Shown here: positions 33,728 through 41,240 of the stretch, one piece after another
Numbering within the stretch: position 1 is the first letter of the stretch
Layout: every line of letters starts with the position of its first letter
Assembly: GCA_038230275.1 (NCBI GenBank)
Contig: JBBRNO010000041.1
Location: 1-46,495 of the forward strand
Source of the DNA: JANXXV01 sp038230275
GTDB lineage: Bacteria; Acidobacteriota; Terriglobia; Bryobacterales; Bryobacteraceae
Reading direction: 5' to 3'
DNA: 46,495 nt
Made by a program: the position numbers and the translations under genes
The notes under the pieces: generated by a model
What the model was told of the DNA's origin: nothing
Seen by the model: only the letters and a program-made list of their open reading frames with translations
The model's database searches: none

Positions 33728-34303
33728 TTATGAGAGAGCGGCCAGGGTAGTGGCCACGATATCGTCCACCAACCTGCGGTTCGGCTGCATTTTCGCCATG
33801 AGCCGGAGTCCAAACAGCGAATTGGTCAGGAAGCGCGCAAGCGATCGAAGATCCCTTCCCCTAGCGATTTCACCGCCAGTCCTCGCCGCTTTGAGGCATG
33901 TGGAGAAGAACGCCTCTACCTGTTCACGGGCGCCCTTGCCCAATCCAAGCACCTCGCCGTCGTGAGTGGACAATTCCGCGACTGAGTTTATCAGCAGACA
34001 GCCACGGGGATCGTTGAGCGTTTGCCTGGCGGCGTTCTGGAACACAGCCCGGATCTTATCGAACCCTGGTTGCAGGCCCGGCGCCACGTTGCAGACAAAC
34101 TGATCGTTCCGGCACTGAAACTGTTGCAAGGACCGCAGGAACAATTCGCGTTTACCGCCGAATGTACCGTAAAGGCTGGCGCGGTTCACCCCGGTGGCTT
34201 GCACCAGATCCTGAATCGAAGTGGCCTGGTATCCCTTCTCCCAGAACACGCGTTTGGCCTTATCAAGCGTCCGCTCGTAGTCGAATTCTTTCGCGCGCGC
34301 CAT
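33728..34303 (-). CDS. TetR family transcriptional regulator
   Basis: This 191-residue regulator has an N-terminal helix-turn-helix (residues 8-55): YERTLDKAKRVFWEKGYQAT, IQDLVQATGVNRASLYGTFGGKRELFL (cited in part). The C-terminal ligand domain has the RGCLLINSVAEL segment common in the TetR_C group near Thr-tagged redox regulators. The ATG at 34303 follows GGAG at 8 bases; a GTG at 34312 is also in frame. It lies upstream of the SDR and old yellow enzyme genes on the same strand and divergent from the DUF2237 gene, so it probably controls one or both. The ligand is unknown, perhaps an electrophile. Confidence 0.92.
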   Translation of the reverse strand: MARAKEFDYERTLDKAKRVFWEKGYQATSIQDLVQATGVNRASLYGTFGGKRELFLRSLQQFQCRNDQFVCNVAPGLQPGFDKIRAVFQNAARQTLNDPRGCLLINSVAELSTHDGEVLGLGKGAREQVEAFFSTCLKAARTGGEIARGRDLRSLARFLTNSLFGLRLMAKMQPNRRLVDDIVATTLAALS

Positions 34304-34346
34304 AATGTCCACTCCGGCGACCCATTATCGGATACGCTAGAAGCGA

Positions 34347-34709
34347 ATGGTTAAAAATGTTTTGGGAAGCGTCCTGCAGACATGCTGCGCGGATCCGCTG
34401 ACGGGTTTCTATCGCGACGGCAAATGTAACACCGGTCCTGACGACTTAGGAAAGCACACCATCTGCGTCTTGGTGAATGACGAATTTCTCCGGCACCAGG
34501 CATCCATTGGGAACGATTTGATAACGCCTCGTCCCGAGTACGGTTTTCCAGGGCTAAAGGCTGGCGATGGTTGGTGCGTTTGCATTGAACCATGGAAGCG
34601 GTCCTACGATGCCGGAGTGATTGCCCCGGTTCGTTTGGAGGCCACGCATGAGAGTGTGCTGGAAACTGTCACACTCGAAATGTTGTTGAAGTGCGCTCGC
34701 GTCAATTGA
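34347..34709 (+). CDS. DUF2237 family protein
   Basis: This 120-residue protein matches the DUF2237 pattern: NVLGSVLQTCCADPLTGFYRDG near the start, CNTGPDDLGKHTICVLVNDEFL, GNDLITPRPEYGFPGLKAGDGWCVCIEPW (quoted in part) and LEATHESVLE near the C terminus. Conserved cysteines and aromatic residues are kept. Function is not known for this family. It is divergent from the TetR gene with a 43-base gap. Its stop overlaps the convergent phosphoesterase stop by 8 bases. Confidence 0.9.
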   Translation: MVKNVLGSVLQTCCADPLTGFYRDGKCNTGPDDLGKHTICVLVNDEFLRHQASIGNDLITPRPEYGFPGLKAGDGWCVCIEPWKRSYDAGVIAPVRLEATHESVLETVTLEMLLKCARVN

Positions 34710-35208
34710 GCTTGCGCCCTCGCGGCCCTAACTCGATTGCCTCAACGCCAGATAGCTTGCCGGCTTGCACCGTAAACCGCAGCAAAGTGCGGATGGCGTG
34801 CCAGCCATGGTGGCCGCACGCTCCAGGGTTCATATGAAGCAGCCCCAGCGCCGGGTCGCGCATCACTTTCAGGATGTGCGAATGGCCGCAGATAAATAGC
34901 GCGGGCTGCAACCGCTGGATCTGCCGCTTAGCGTGCCTGTCGTAGTTGCCGGGATACCCGCCAATATGCGTCATGTAAACGTGGACTCCCGCGCAGTCCC
35001 ATGCCAGATCTTGCGGCAACTCTGCGCGCAGCGCGGCACCGTCCACATTTCCGTAAACGCCCCGCGTTGGCTTGAATGCTTTCAGCCGGTCCAGGATCTC
35101 CACCGACCCGACATCCCCTGCGTGCCACACCTCGTCGCATTCGGAAAAGTAAGCGAACACAGCCTCGTCCAGGAAGCCATGCGTGTCTGAAAGCAAGCCA
35201 ATGCGCAC
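34702..35208 (-). CDS. YfcE/MJ0936-type metallophosphoesterase
   Basis: This 168-residue enzyme belongs to the calcineurin-like group of small two-metal phosphodiesterases. Metal ligands are visible in order: SDTHG near residue 7, HAGDVGS near residue 29, GNVD near residue 53, THIGGYPG near residue 80 and GHSH near residue 108. The length agrees with YfcE-like proteins, which hydrolyse phosphodiesters in vitro; the physiological substrate is not known. The gene is convergent with the DUF2237 gene, and 83 bases of spacer precede the next gene. Confidence 0.94.
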   Translation of the reverse strand: MRIGLLSDTHGFLDEAVFAYFSECDEVWHAGDVGSVEILDRLKAFKPTRGVYGNVDGAALRAELPQDLAWDCAGVHVYMTHIGGYPGNYDRHAKRQIQRLQPALFICGHSHILKVMRDPALGLLHMNPGACGHHGWHAIRTLLRFTVQAGKLSGVEAIELGPRGRKLN

Positions 35209-35291
35209 CCTTCCATGCTATTCGACACATCGAACGCCGCGACTTGGCATAGTATTGTTCTGTTCGACACTCCAGAGGAGAACACTACGCG

Positions 35292-36641
35292 ATGCCATAT
35301 AGAGGAATTCTTGCCGCATTACTACTCAGCGCAACTGCGGCTTGGACCCAGATTCGGGTGCCACCTGCACCCTGGCGCGGAGCAGGAGCGGTTCCCTGCG
35401 TGGGGACCGACGGCGGAATTTATCAGTGCCCTTCGGCGCCTCGAAAGTTCGCGGTGCGCGCCGGCCGTTTGTTCGACAGCAAGAACGGACGGATGCTGAC
35501 TGGGCAAACGCTGCTGATTCTGGGTGATCGCATAACCGAGGTCGGCCCTGAAGCGCAAGTCAAAGTTCCGGCGGACGCCCAGATTATCGACCTCAGCCGG
35601 GCGACCGTTCTGCCGGGTCTGATCGACGCCCATACGCACATGTTCAACACGCGCGGAGCAAAGGCGACGGCGGAAAGTTCTGTGCTGATTGCTGTTCAAA
35701 ACGCACAAGCGGACCTGCGGGCCGGCTTCACCGCAGCGCGCGATATGAGCTCACACGGGAATGGATACGGAGACGTTGAAATCCGCAATGCCATTAACTC
35801 CGGGCGTTTCGACGGTCCTCGTTTTCAGGTTTCCACGCTCGGCATCGGGTGGAGTGTCTCTGCTTTGGATCCTGCCGCTCCGGCGGACCCACTGGCACGC
35901 GCAGTGGTCCATACAATAGAAGAGGCACGATCGGCGGTGGGCCAGCAGATTGGCCGTGGCGCCGACTGGATCAAGCTTTACCCAGCCGGAGGGTATTCCT
36001 TCTCCGCCACCGGCCAGGATCAATACGAAGTGACCTACCCGTTGCCCGTATTGCAGGCGTTGATTGACGAAACCCACCGCCTGGGCAAGAAATCGGCGTG
36101 TCATGTCTACGGCGGCGATGGCCAAAAGAATGCGATCACTTCCGGCCGCGACACCATCGAGCACGGGTTCGGCCTGAATCAGGATCAGATCAACAACATG
36201 GCCGCAAAAGGGCTATATTACGATCCAACCCTCGTCCGCTACACCGAACCCTACATGGACGATACCGACGCCAGGAACACCGGCGGCAAGTTTCGCATCA
36301 TCCCCATCTTTGAGAAGGCCGCCACCATGGCAGCTGCAACGAAGGGGATCAAAGTCATGATGGGCAGCGGTGTGGATGGTTCCACCTACGCTCATGGGAC
36401 CCAGGCACTCGACTTTGAATGGCTGGTGACACGTGCCGGTCTGTCCGCTGCTAGAGCTATCCAGGCGGGGACATCGATCAATGCCGAAGCGCTGGGATGG
36501 CAGGACCGGATCGGGTCGCTCGAAAAGGGAAAGTACGCCGACCTGATTGCCGTCTCCGGCGACCCGTTGACCGACATCACGGAGCTTCAACGCGTCAAAT
36601 TTGTGATGAAGGGCGGCAAGGTCATCAGGCACGATCCATAG
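35292..36641 (+). CDS. Exported metal-dependent amidohydrolase
   Basis: This 449-residue amidohydrolase-superfamily enzyme begins with a signal peptide (GILAALLLSATAAW). Metal ligands are His114 and His116 in LIDAHTHMF, probably the carbamylated Lys228 in ADWIKLYPAGG, His271 in CHVYGGDG, His291 in TIEHGFG and Asp362 in GSGVDGST. The C-terminal part with LEKGKYADLIAVSGDPLTDI closes the beta-sandwich domain. This resembles the imidazolonepropionase/Xaa-Pro dipeptidase-like group. Substrate is unknown, and the signal peptide points to periplasm or outside. The upstream spacer has an inverted repeat TTCGA-CACA-TCGAA at 35221-35234. Confidence 0.9.
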   Translation: MPYRGILAALLLSATAAWTQIRVPPAPWRGAGAVPCVGTDGGIYQCPSAPRKFAVRAGRLFDSKNGRMLTGQTLLILGDRITEVGPEAQVKVPADAQIIDLSRATVLPGLIDAHTHMFNTRGAKATAESSVLIAVQNAQADLRAGFTAARDMSSHGNGYGDVEIRNAINSGRFDGPRFQVSTLGIGWSVSALDPAAPADPLARAVVHTIEEARSAVGQQIGRGADWIKLYPAGGYSFSATGQDQYEVTYPLPVLQALIDETHRLGKKSACHVYGGDGQKNAITSGRDTIEHGFGLNQDQINNMAAKGLYYDPTLVRYTEPYMDDTDARNTGGKFRIIPIFEKAATMAAATKGIKVMMGSGVDGSTYAHGTQALDFEWLVTRAGLSAARAIQAGTSINAEALGWQDRIGSLEKGKYADLIAVSGDPLTDITELQRVKFVMKGGKVIRHDP

Positions 36642-36707
36642 AGATCGGACGTATTCGCCGGGCGGAGTCTCAGAGCACGGCGAGACACAACGGTTGCAAA
36701 CCGCTCC

Positions 36708-37244
36708 CTACTGAACATCTTCGGGCTTCACGCCCTTGGTATCTTTGGCTCCTGCCCAACGTATGAAAGCGATCACGTCGGCCATTTCCTCGGGAGGGTG
36801 TTTCACCTGGCTGGGCGGATGCTTCCACGTTGCATTCGGTTTCACAGCACGGATCTCCGCTGCTGCAAGCTTCACTAACGCTGGCGGGATCTTGCCAACG
36901 TCATAGAACTGAGTGCTGCCCCCCTCCTCTGAGACTTTCATCGCCGGGAACGCGGCCCCACCTTTCGATTCGACCCAAACGACGTCGATGGTAATGGTGG
37001 ATGTAATGGCCATGGCGGTGGCGCGAGGGCCGACGCGTCCCCAGCGCGTCAGATCGGGACCGACCGCGGTTCCTTTGCCGGCCAGAGAATGGCACACGCC
37101 ACAGGCTGTTGGCTTTGCGGACTGGAAGAATAACTCTTCACCCCGCGCGGCCTGCGCCGGTACATCTGAAGGGTTCTGGGCTGCTACGTTCAGCAGAAGA
37201 CATGCCGGGATTACGACGGCTAACCGCAACACGATGGATTTCAT
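36708..37244 (-). CDS. Exported cytochrome c-type protein
   Basis: This 178-residue protein has a signal peptide (VLRLAVVIPACLLLNVAAQ) and one heme-binding CxxCH (Cys48, Cys51, His52). The likely axial methionine is in FPAMKVSEEGG. The rest is charged and has no further motif that I recognise. A C-terminal FIRWAGAKD resembles the end of small c-type cytochrome domains. It would carry electrons in the periplasm. AAAGGAG precedes the ATG. The gene is divergent from the methyltransferase gene; the 133-base gap must hold both promoters. Confidence 0.88.
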   Translation of the reverse strand: MKSIVLRLAVVIPACLLLNVAAQNPSDVPAQAARGEELFFQSAKPTACGVCHSLAGKGTAVGPDLTRWGRVGPRATAMAITSTITIDVVWVESKGGAAFPAMKVSEEGGSTQFYDVGKIPPALVKLAAAEIRAVKPNATWKHPPSQVKHPPEEMADVIAFIRWAGAKDTKGVKPEDVQ

Positions 37245-37377
37245 CTGGGTTGCTCCTTTCTTGTGATGCGGCCCTATACATACTCCCTACCGTTGCGGAT
37301 TGCAAGGGTGCGGCGCGTGGTTGATTGCAAAGCCGGCGCGGCAGTGTGTGATATTTTCGAGAGACAGAGGTTGCGAG

Positions 37378-37968
37378 ATGACGTTTCGACGCGCTCTCCT
37401 TTGCTTGTTCGTGCTCCAGGCACTCCTGTGTAGCAGGCTTTCAATGGCCCAACGCGCCACACTCGAGCCTCACCCTGATGTGCCGTATGTGCCGACGAGT
37501 GAGAAGGCGGTTCAGGAGATGTTGAAACTGGCAGCCGTCATCAAATCCGATGTCGTCTACGATCTTGGCTGCGGCGACGGCCGCATTGTGATTGCCGCAG
37601 CAAAGTACCATGGGGCGCGAGGTGTTGGAATCGACATCGACCCTGTCCGTATTAAGGAAGCAAGAGAAAATGCCCGCAAGGCGGGGGTCGAGGGCTCCGT
37701 CAGATTCGAAGAGAATGACCTGTTTCGATCCGATATTCGCGAGGCGACGGTCGTCACTCTGTTCCTGTTGCCGTATATCAACCTGAAACTGCGTCCGAAA
37801 TTACTCAAGGATTTGAAACCCGGCACGCGAATCGTTTCCAACACTTTCAATATGGGGGATTGGAAACCAGACAAAGAAGCGAGGGTTGACAACACAAATG
37901 GAGAGGATGACTCGGGCTTGAGCCAAACGCTGTACCTTTGGACCGTATCGGGGCCAGACCGGAAATAA
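37378..37968 (+). CDS. Class I SAM-dependent methyltransferase with N-terminal signal sequence
   Basis: The ATG at 37378 gives 196 residues. Residues 1-25 (RRALLCLFVLQALLCSRLSMA) look like an export signal. The body is a small class I methyltransferase with motif I VYDLGCGDGRIVI (Asp62), the acidic end of strand 2 in GIDIDPVRIKEA (Asp86) and FEENDLFRSDIREATVV. It is thus predicted to act outside the cytoplasm, where SAM is not known to be available, so the signal may be a membrane anchor or the methyltransferase activity may be lost. The protein's substrate is unknown. The frame is open to 37300 but without a better start. Confidence 0.82.
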   Translation: MTFRRALLCLFVLQALLCSRLSMAQRATLEPHPDVPYVPTSEKAVQEMLKLAAVIKSDVVYDLGCGDGRIVIAAAKYHGARGVGIDIDPVRIKEARENARKAGVEGSVRFEENDLFRSDIREATVVTLFLLPYINLKLRPKLLKDLKPGTRIVSNTFNMGDWKPDKEARVDNTNGEDDSGLSQTLYLWTVSGPDRK

Positions 37969-38074
37969 TCCAACGAAGCCCATGAGCGACGTCTCGAGGT
38001 TGGGTTGGTCTCCGACCGAAATCCCTCAACCGGATTCTTAACCGGCGAGGAAACTGGGAGTCTTTAAAACGTTT

Positions 38075-38124
38075 TGGTGAACCTGAACGGGTTCGAACCG
38101 TTGACCTCTTCCATGCCATGGAAG
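38075..38124 (-). other. tRNA-Ala(GGC) 3' half, copy A
   Basis: On the minus strand the order is anticodon stem-loop CTTCC-ATGGCAT-GGAAG, then variable AGGTC, T arm AACGG-TTCGAAC-CCGTT, acceptor strand CAGGTTC and ACCA. The anticodon GGC and U at position 70 fit tRNA-Ala. The D arm and 5' acceptor strand are missing, so this is not a functional tRNA but the usual leftover of integration at a tRNA 3' end. Confidence 0.7.
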
Positions 38125-38304
38125 AAATATCAATCACTTACGGACGTTTCCACCAGAAACAAAAGACTTAGCGCACGGCAATTTGGACGCCGGTGGACTC
38201 CACAGGGCCATGTTTTGGGGTTTGGACTCCGTGCGGACTCCAGGACTCCACACCAGAAATGGCACGCGGCGTGCCTTCACGCGCGCGGTTGCAGGCTGTG
38301 CTGA

Positions 38305-38330
38305 TTGTTGTCTCCTGGAGCAGACAACAA
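38305..38330. repeat. Conserved 9-bp hairpin in copy A
   Basis: TTGTTGTCT (38305-38313) pairs perfectly with AGACAACAA (38322-38330) around the loop CCTGGAGC. The stem is kept in copy B (40226-40249) with a changed loop border, so the structure is conserved though the surroundings vary. Confidence 0.6.
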
Positions 38331-38433
38331 CGGATTTCTCTATAAGGATGATGCCCATGTGGAGCGGTGGAACGCGAACGAGATCGTGATGTGAGCGCCG
38401 CCGCCCGGCCGTGCGAGAGTCCTTGACGCCAGT

Positions 38434-38838
38434 TTGCAATTTCGCAACTTTGCGAATAAGCTGGGATCGAGTGCCCAGGACCAGAGTCGCCTTTTCCGGG
38501 AGGAAGACGGATCATGCCCGTTCATCGAGTGGTTCGACAAGTTGCCGGCGAAGGTACAGGACAAGTGCTACGTCCGGCTGGAGCGCTTGCTCGAGCTGGG
38601 CCACGAACTGCGTCGACCCGAAGCGGACTTCCTGCGCGACGGCATCTACGAATTGCGCGTCAGTCTGGGCGGCGTTCACCACCGGATCTTGTACTTCTTC
38701 CACGGCGCGGTGGCAGCGGCGGTCTTGCACGGGCTTGTGAAAGACAGCGTTGTCCCGCCGAAGGAGATCGATTACGCCGTCGAACGCAAGAAGCGGTTTC
38801 AGGCGAATCCGGCGAAGCACACCTATGAGGAGGCCTGA
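38434..38838 (+). CDS. HigB/Gp49-like RNase toxin, start region disturbed
   Basis: Gp49/HigB proteins (PF05973, RelE fold) cut mRNA at the ribosome. The 134-residue frame has FIEWFDKLPAKVQDKCYVRL, LELGHELRRPEADFLRDGIYELRV, HHRILYFFHGAVAAAVLHGL and a C-terminal VPPKEIDYAVERKKRF (each cited in part), all typical. The next gene, 2 bases downstream, is its antitoxin. Only TTG 38434 starts this frame; the expected opening (a beta strand before FREEDG) is readable in another frame from a GTG at 38471, and a single missing T near 38485 would join them. The toxin may therefore be weakly made or dead. Confidence 0.78.
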   Translation: MQFRNFANKLGSSAQDQSRLFREEDGSCPFIEWFDKLPAKVQDKCYVRLERLLELGHELRRPEADFLRDGIYELRVSLGGVHHRILYFFHGAVAAAVLHGLVKDSVVPPKEIDYAVERKKRFQANPAKHTYEEA

Positions 38839-38840
38839 CC

Positions 38841-39173
38841 ATGCCAGCTAACAAAACAAAAACGCTGAAACCGACTAGCGATGCGGTTGAAATCCTTCAC
38901 CGCCGGTCCTACGAAGGCAAACCGGCCCGGCTAAAGAACCTGGAAGAGGCGCGAGCGAACGAAGAAATCGCACGCAAGATCCACGAACTCAGGGAAACGG
39001 CGGCCCTCACCCAGACTCAGCTTGCCAAGCTCATCGGCACTACGGCATCGGTCATTTGCCGCCTTGAGGATGCCAACTACGAAGGCCACTCACTGGCAAT
39101 GTTGCGCAGGATCGCGGGCGCGTTGAATCAGCGGGTCGAGATCCGTTTTATACCGATTCGGCGGTCGGCATAG
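38841..39173 (+). CDS. HigA-like XRE antitoxin
   Basis: This 110-residue DNA-binding antitoxin has a Lys-rich N-terminal tail, a helix IARKIHELRETAALTQTQLAKLIGTTASVICRLEDANYEGH (cited in part) forming an XRE helix-turn-helix at residues about 47-85, and MLRRIAGALNQRVEIRF at the end. It lies 2 bases after the toxin, in toxin-first order as in higBA. It would bind HigB and repress the operon. Reading frame and start (ATG 38841) look intact. Confidence 0.88.
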   Translation: MPANKTKTLKPTSDAVEILHRRSYEGKPARLKNLEEARANEEIARKIHELRETAALTQTQLAKLIGTTASVICRLEDANYEGHSLAMLRRIAGALNQRVEIRFIPIRRSA

Positions 39174-39293
39174 ACTACCCGCAATGAAGAGAAGTAAGGT
39201 GGGCCATGAGTCAGGCTTCCGAGGAGACCATCGGCGGCTGCTGGTGAAAGGCGAAAGGAAACCGTGCCCGGTGGTGGGACAGGGAGCTGAGAG

Positions 39294-39764
39294 ATGGCGC
39301 TCAAGGCGCGAAACGTTTTAGGAGATTGCAGGAACGCACTTGACCTTCTCCAAGAGGAAACGCGTCCCGATGTGTTCCGCCTATATTGGGTCGCTGGTGT
39401 CGCCTTGGCGCGTGCCGTTGGCCACGTGCTTCAGAAGGTCGACGGTGAGCACGACGCCAAAATCAAACGCGCGGTCGCATTGGCGTATGCTGGGTGGAAG
39501 GCAGACAAGCAGGCAAACGCGATCTTCTGGGACTTCATAGAACAGGAACGTAATCAAATCCTCAAAGAGTATGAGGTCGGGTTTCTCGCTGGGCCAATTG
39601 ATGTCGTTGCTGGGGCAGAGCTTCACACGCTCGACGAGCATCTGTTCTGCCCAATCGCGGATGGAGCGTTCGCAGGCAAGGACTGCCGTGACATCCTCGA
39701 GCAAGCGATTACGTGGTGGGAGAGCCAGCTAAATAGCATTGAGGCGACCGGGCATCTCGCCTAG
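39294..39764 (+). CDS. Hypothetical protein of the mobile region, 156 residues
   Basis: The frame starts at ATG 39294 after GGGAG and reads as a single, mostly helical domain: LGDCRNALDLLQEETRPD, LYWVAGVALARAVGHVLQKVD, WDFIEQERNQILKEYEVGFL and ILEQAITWWESQL near the end. There is no signal peptide or membrane segment. The helical pattern with the LARAVGHVL helix recalls HEPN-type or small accessory proteins, but the HEPN RxxxxH motif is not seen. I do not recognise the family. It lies between the antitoxin and repeat copy B. Confidence 0.65.
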   Translation: MALKARNVLGDCRNALDLLQEETRPDVFRLYWVAGVALARAVGHVLQKVDGEHDAKIKRAVALAYAGWKADKQANAIFWDFIEQERNQILKEYEVGFLAGPIDVVAGAELHTLDEHLFCPIADGAFAGKDCRDILEQAITWWESQLNSIEATGHLA

Positions 39765-39988
39765 GAAGCGAAGCAAACGGCAGTCCTCCCCACAGCGTCC
39801 CCCTATCCAATAGCCTGCGGGGTCGCACTAGGCATGAAGGCCACGACCACGGCATTCAGATCCGCGGCTGGAGTCCAAATTTTGGCGAGTTTGGACCCCA
39901 AATGGACTTCGCGTGACCTCTTCCGCGATGTGGAAGAGCGAAAGCATTTTCACAAGTCTATGTTTTGTTGGGATTTGTTTTGTTGGGA
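39765..39988. other. Spacer with inverted GGACTCC sites and a 15-base tandem repeat
   Basis: There is no gene here. An inverted GGAGTCC lies at 39870-39876 and TTTGGACCCCAAA near 39890-39902, which mirror the GGACTCC heptamers of the att-like repeats. At 39961-39999 the 15-base unit TGTTTTGTTGGGATT occurs twice, then partly a third time as TGTTTTGG, ending exactly at the tRNA-derived TGGT of copy B. Confidence 0.5.
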
Positions 39989-39999
39989 TTTGTTTTGGT
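39961..39999. repeat. 15-base tandem repeat joined to att copy B
   Basis: TGTTTTGTTGGGATT occurs at 39961-39975 and 39976-39990, followed by a partial third unit TGTTTTGG. The third unit runs into the CCA end of the tRNA fragment. Copy A lacks this array, so it is specific to the junction between the two elements. Confidence 0.7.
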
Positions 40000-40277
40000 G
40001 GACCTGAACGGGTTCGAACCGTTGACCTCTTCCATGCCATTTAAGAAATATCAATCAGTTATAGGCATTCTCAACGGAAACAAAAGGCTTAGCAGTCTCG
40101 AGTTTGGACGCCGGTGGACGCCACAGGGCTACTTTTAGCCGTTTGGACTCCGTCTGGACTCCAGGACTCCACACACAGAGACGGCACGTGGATTGCCTTC
40201 GCGCGCGGTTGCCCAGGGTTTCAAATGTTGTCTGCTGGAGAAGACAACAAATGATTTCCTTATCAGGAAGTGCCCAC
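39989..40277 (+). repeat. Att-like direct repeat, copy B
   Basis: Second copy of the block described at 38071-38357. It has the same three parts: a tRNA-Ala 3' half on the minus strand (39996-40045, acceptor strand CAGGTCC, anticodon stem damaged), GGACTCC heptamers (40145-40151, 40156-40162, 40164-40170) and the hairpin (40226-40249). Two additional near copies are GGACGCC at 40106-40112 and 40116-40122. Bases 40278-40518 after it contain a TTCGACT loop motif near 40377 but no gene. Confidence 0.75.
39996..40045 (-). other. tRNA-Ala 3' half, copy B, degenerate anticodon stem
   Basis: On the minus strand this has the same T arm and variable region as copy A and the acceptor CAGGTCC ACCA, but the 5' side of the anticodon stem reads CTTAA and cannot pair fully with GGAAG. 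The 5' half of a tRNA is absent. It is a leftover attachment sequence, not a gene. Confidence 0.65.
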
Positions 40278-40518
40278 AGTTCTAAATTTCTATCCCGATC
40301 CCGAATCGAAGCTACCGGAGTTCCGGAACAGCGCCTATCTTCGCATTAGCTAATAAAAAGCGGCGGTGAGAGTGGGAGTCGAACCATCCCACCATTCTGA
40401 TAACAGGCAAGTTATTGATTCTGCAAAGACCCCAAAACGTCAGAATCGACACTTTTGCCAAACGGAGGTACACGGCGGGTACACGGCGGGTACACGGACC
40501 GCCAAACAGACATTAACG

Positions 40519-41069
40519 GTGGATGCCAGATATGCAGTCGCCATCTACGCCCGCGTGAGCACCTCTGACGGCCGGTATGACGCCGACAATTACTTCTTGG
40601 AACTTTCCAGATTCGCCCGAAACTCAGACATGGCTTGTCGCCGCCGAATACATCGACCACGAAAGCGGCAAGACGGCGGACCGATCGCAATTCCGTCAAC
40701 TCTTCAGTGATGCCGCTCAGCGACAATTTGATGTAGTTCTTGTTTTGGTCACTCGACAGATTAAGCCGAAAGTGCGCTGCCAACGCTTCGGCACCTCAAT
40801 TTTCTCAGCAGCTACAGAGTGGGATTTCGGTCGTTCGCGGAACTTACCTTGACTCCTGCGGATTCGTCAAAAACGCTATCATTGCGATCCTAGGGACCAT
40901 TGCGAAACAAGAACGAATCAGGATCTCGGAGGGCGTTTACGCTGGATTGGCGCGGGCGAGGCAGAACGGCACGCGAAGTGGTAAGGAAATCGGCCGGCCG
41001 CAGGTAGAGTACCGTCGGGATGAAGTTCGAGCTATGACGCAGCAAGGACTGTCCTGGCGCACTATATAG
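40519..41069 (+). pseudogene. Frameshifted serine recombinase (resolvase/invertase type)
   Basis: Three frames in order give one recombinase. From GTG 40519 comes AVAIYARVSTSDGR with the Ser nucleophile in ARVST, up to LELSRFA. One base is extra near 40614, and the next frame continues ETQTWLVAAEYIDHESGKTADRSQF and FDVVLV. A second shift near 40740 leads to WSLDRLSRKC, YLDSCGFVKNAIIAILGTIAKQERIRISE and RARQNGTRSGKEIGRPQV, ending at TAG 41069. The middle after LSRK is also degenerate. It is certainly inactive as one protein. Confidence 0.85.
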
Positions 41070-41240
41070 CGCAGGGTCGGCGTCAGCGTTGCAAGTTCGG
41101 AGGGCCTGTAACGCACCGCCAGAGTAGGGGCGGATACGTGATAAACCCACTAGAAGTTTTTGAGATACGCTTCGCAGCACATCAGTTTCACTCTGAGTTG
41201 CTATTGCGCACCGGACACCGTTCGGCGCACTCTGATATAG

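Larger units (their letters stand above)
38071..38357 (+). repeat. Att-like direct repeat, copy A (left end of mobile region)
   Basis: This 287-base block is repeated at 39989-40277 with roughly four bases in five identical in the same order, about 1.92 kb away in the same orientation. It has three parts: the 3' half of a tRNA-Ala(GGC) on the minus strand (38075-38124), a region with four GGACTCC heptamers (38195-38201, 38224-38230, 38235-38241, 38243-38249) and a 9-bp hairpin (38305-38330). A tRNA 3' end plus clustered short repeats is the layout of a tyrosine-recombinase attachment site with arm-type sites. Identity was judged by eye. The block also fills the spacer between the methyltransferase and the toxin gene. 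Confidence 0.75.

Noticed and set aside
35221..35270. Inverted repeat and a sigma54-like TTGGCA-TTGTT upstream of the amidohydrolase
   Set aside because: Spacing between the two sigma54 elements is off by one base, so I do not claim a promoter. The repeat is mentioned only as a possible site.
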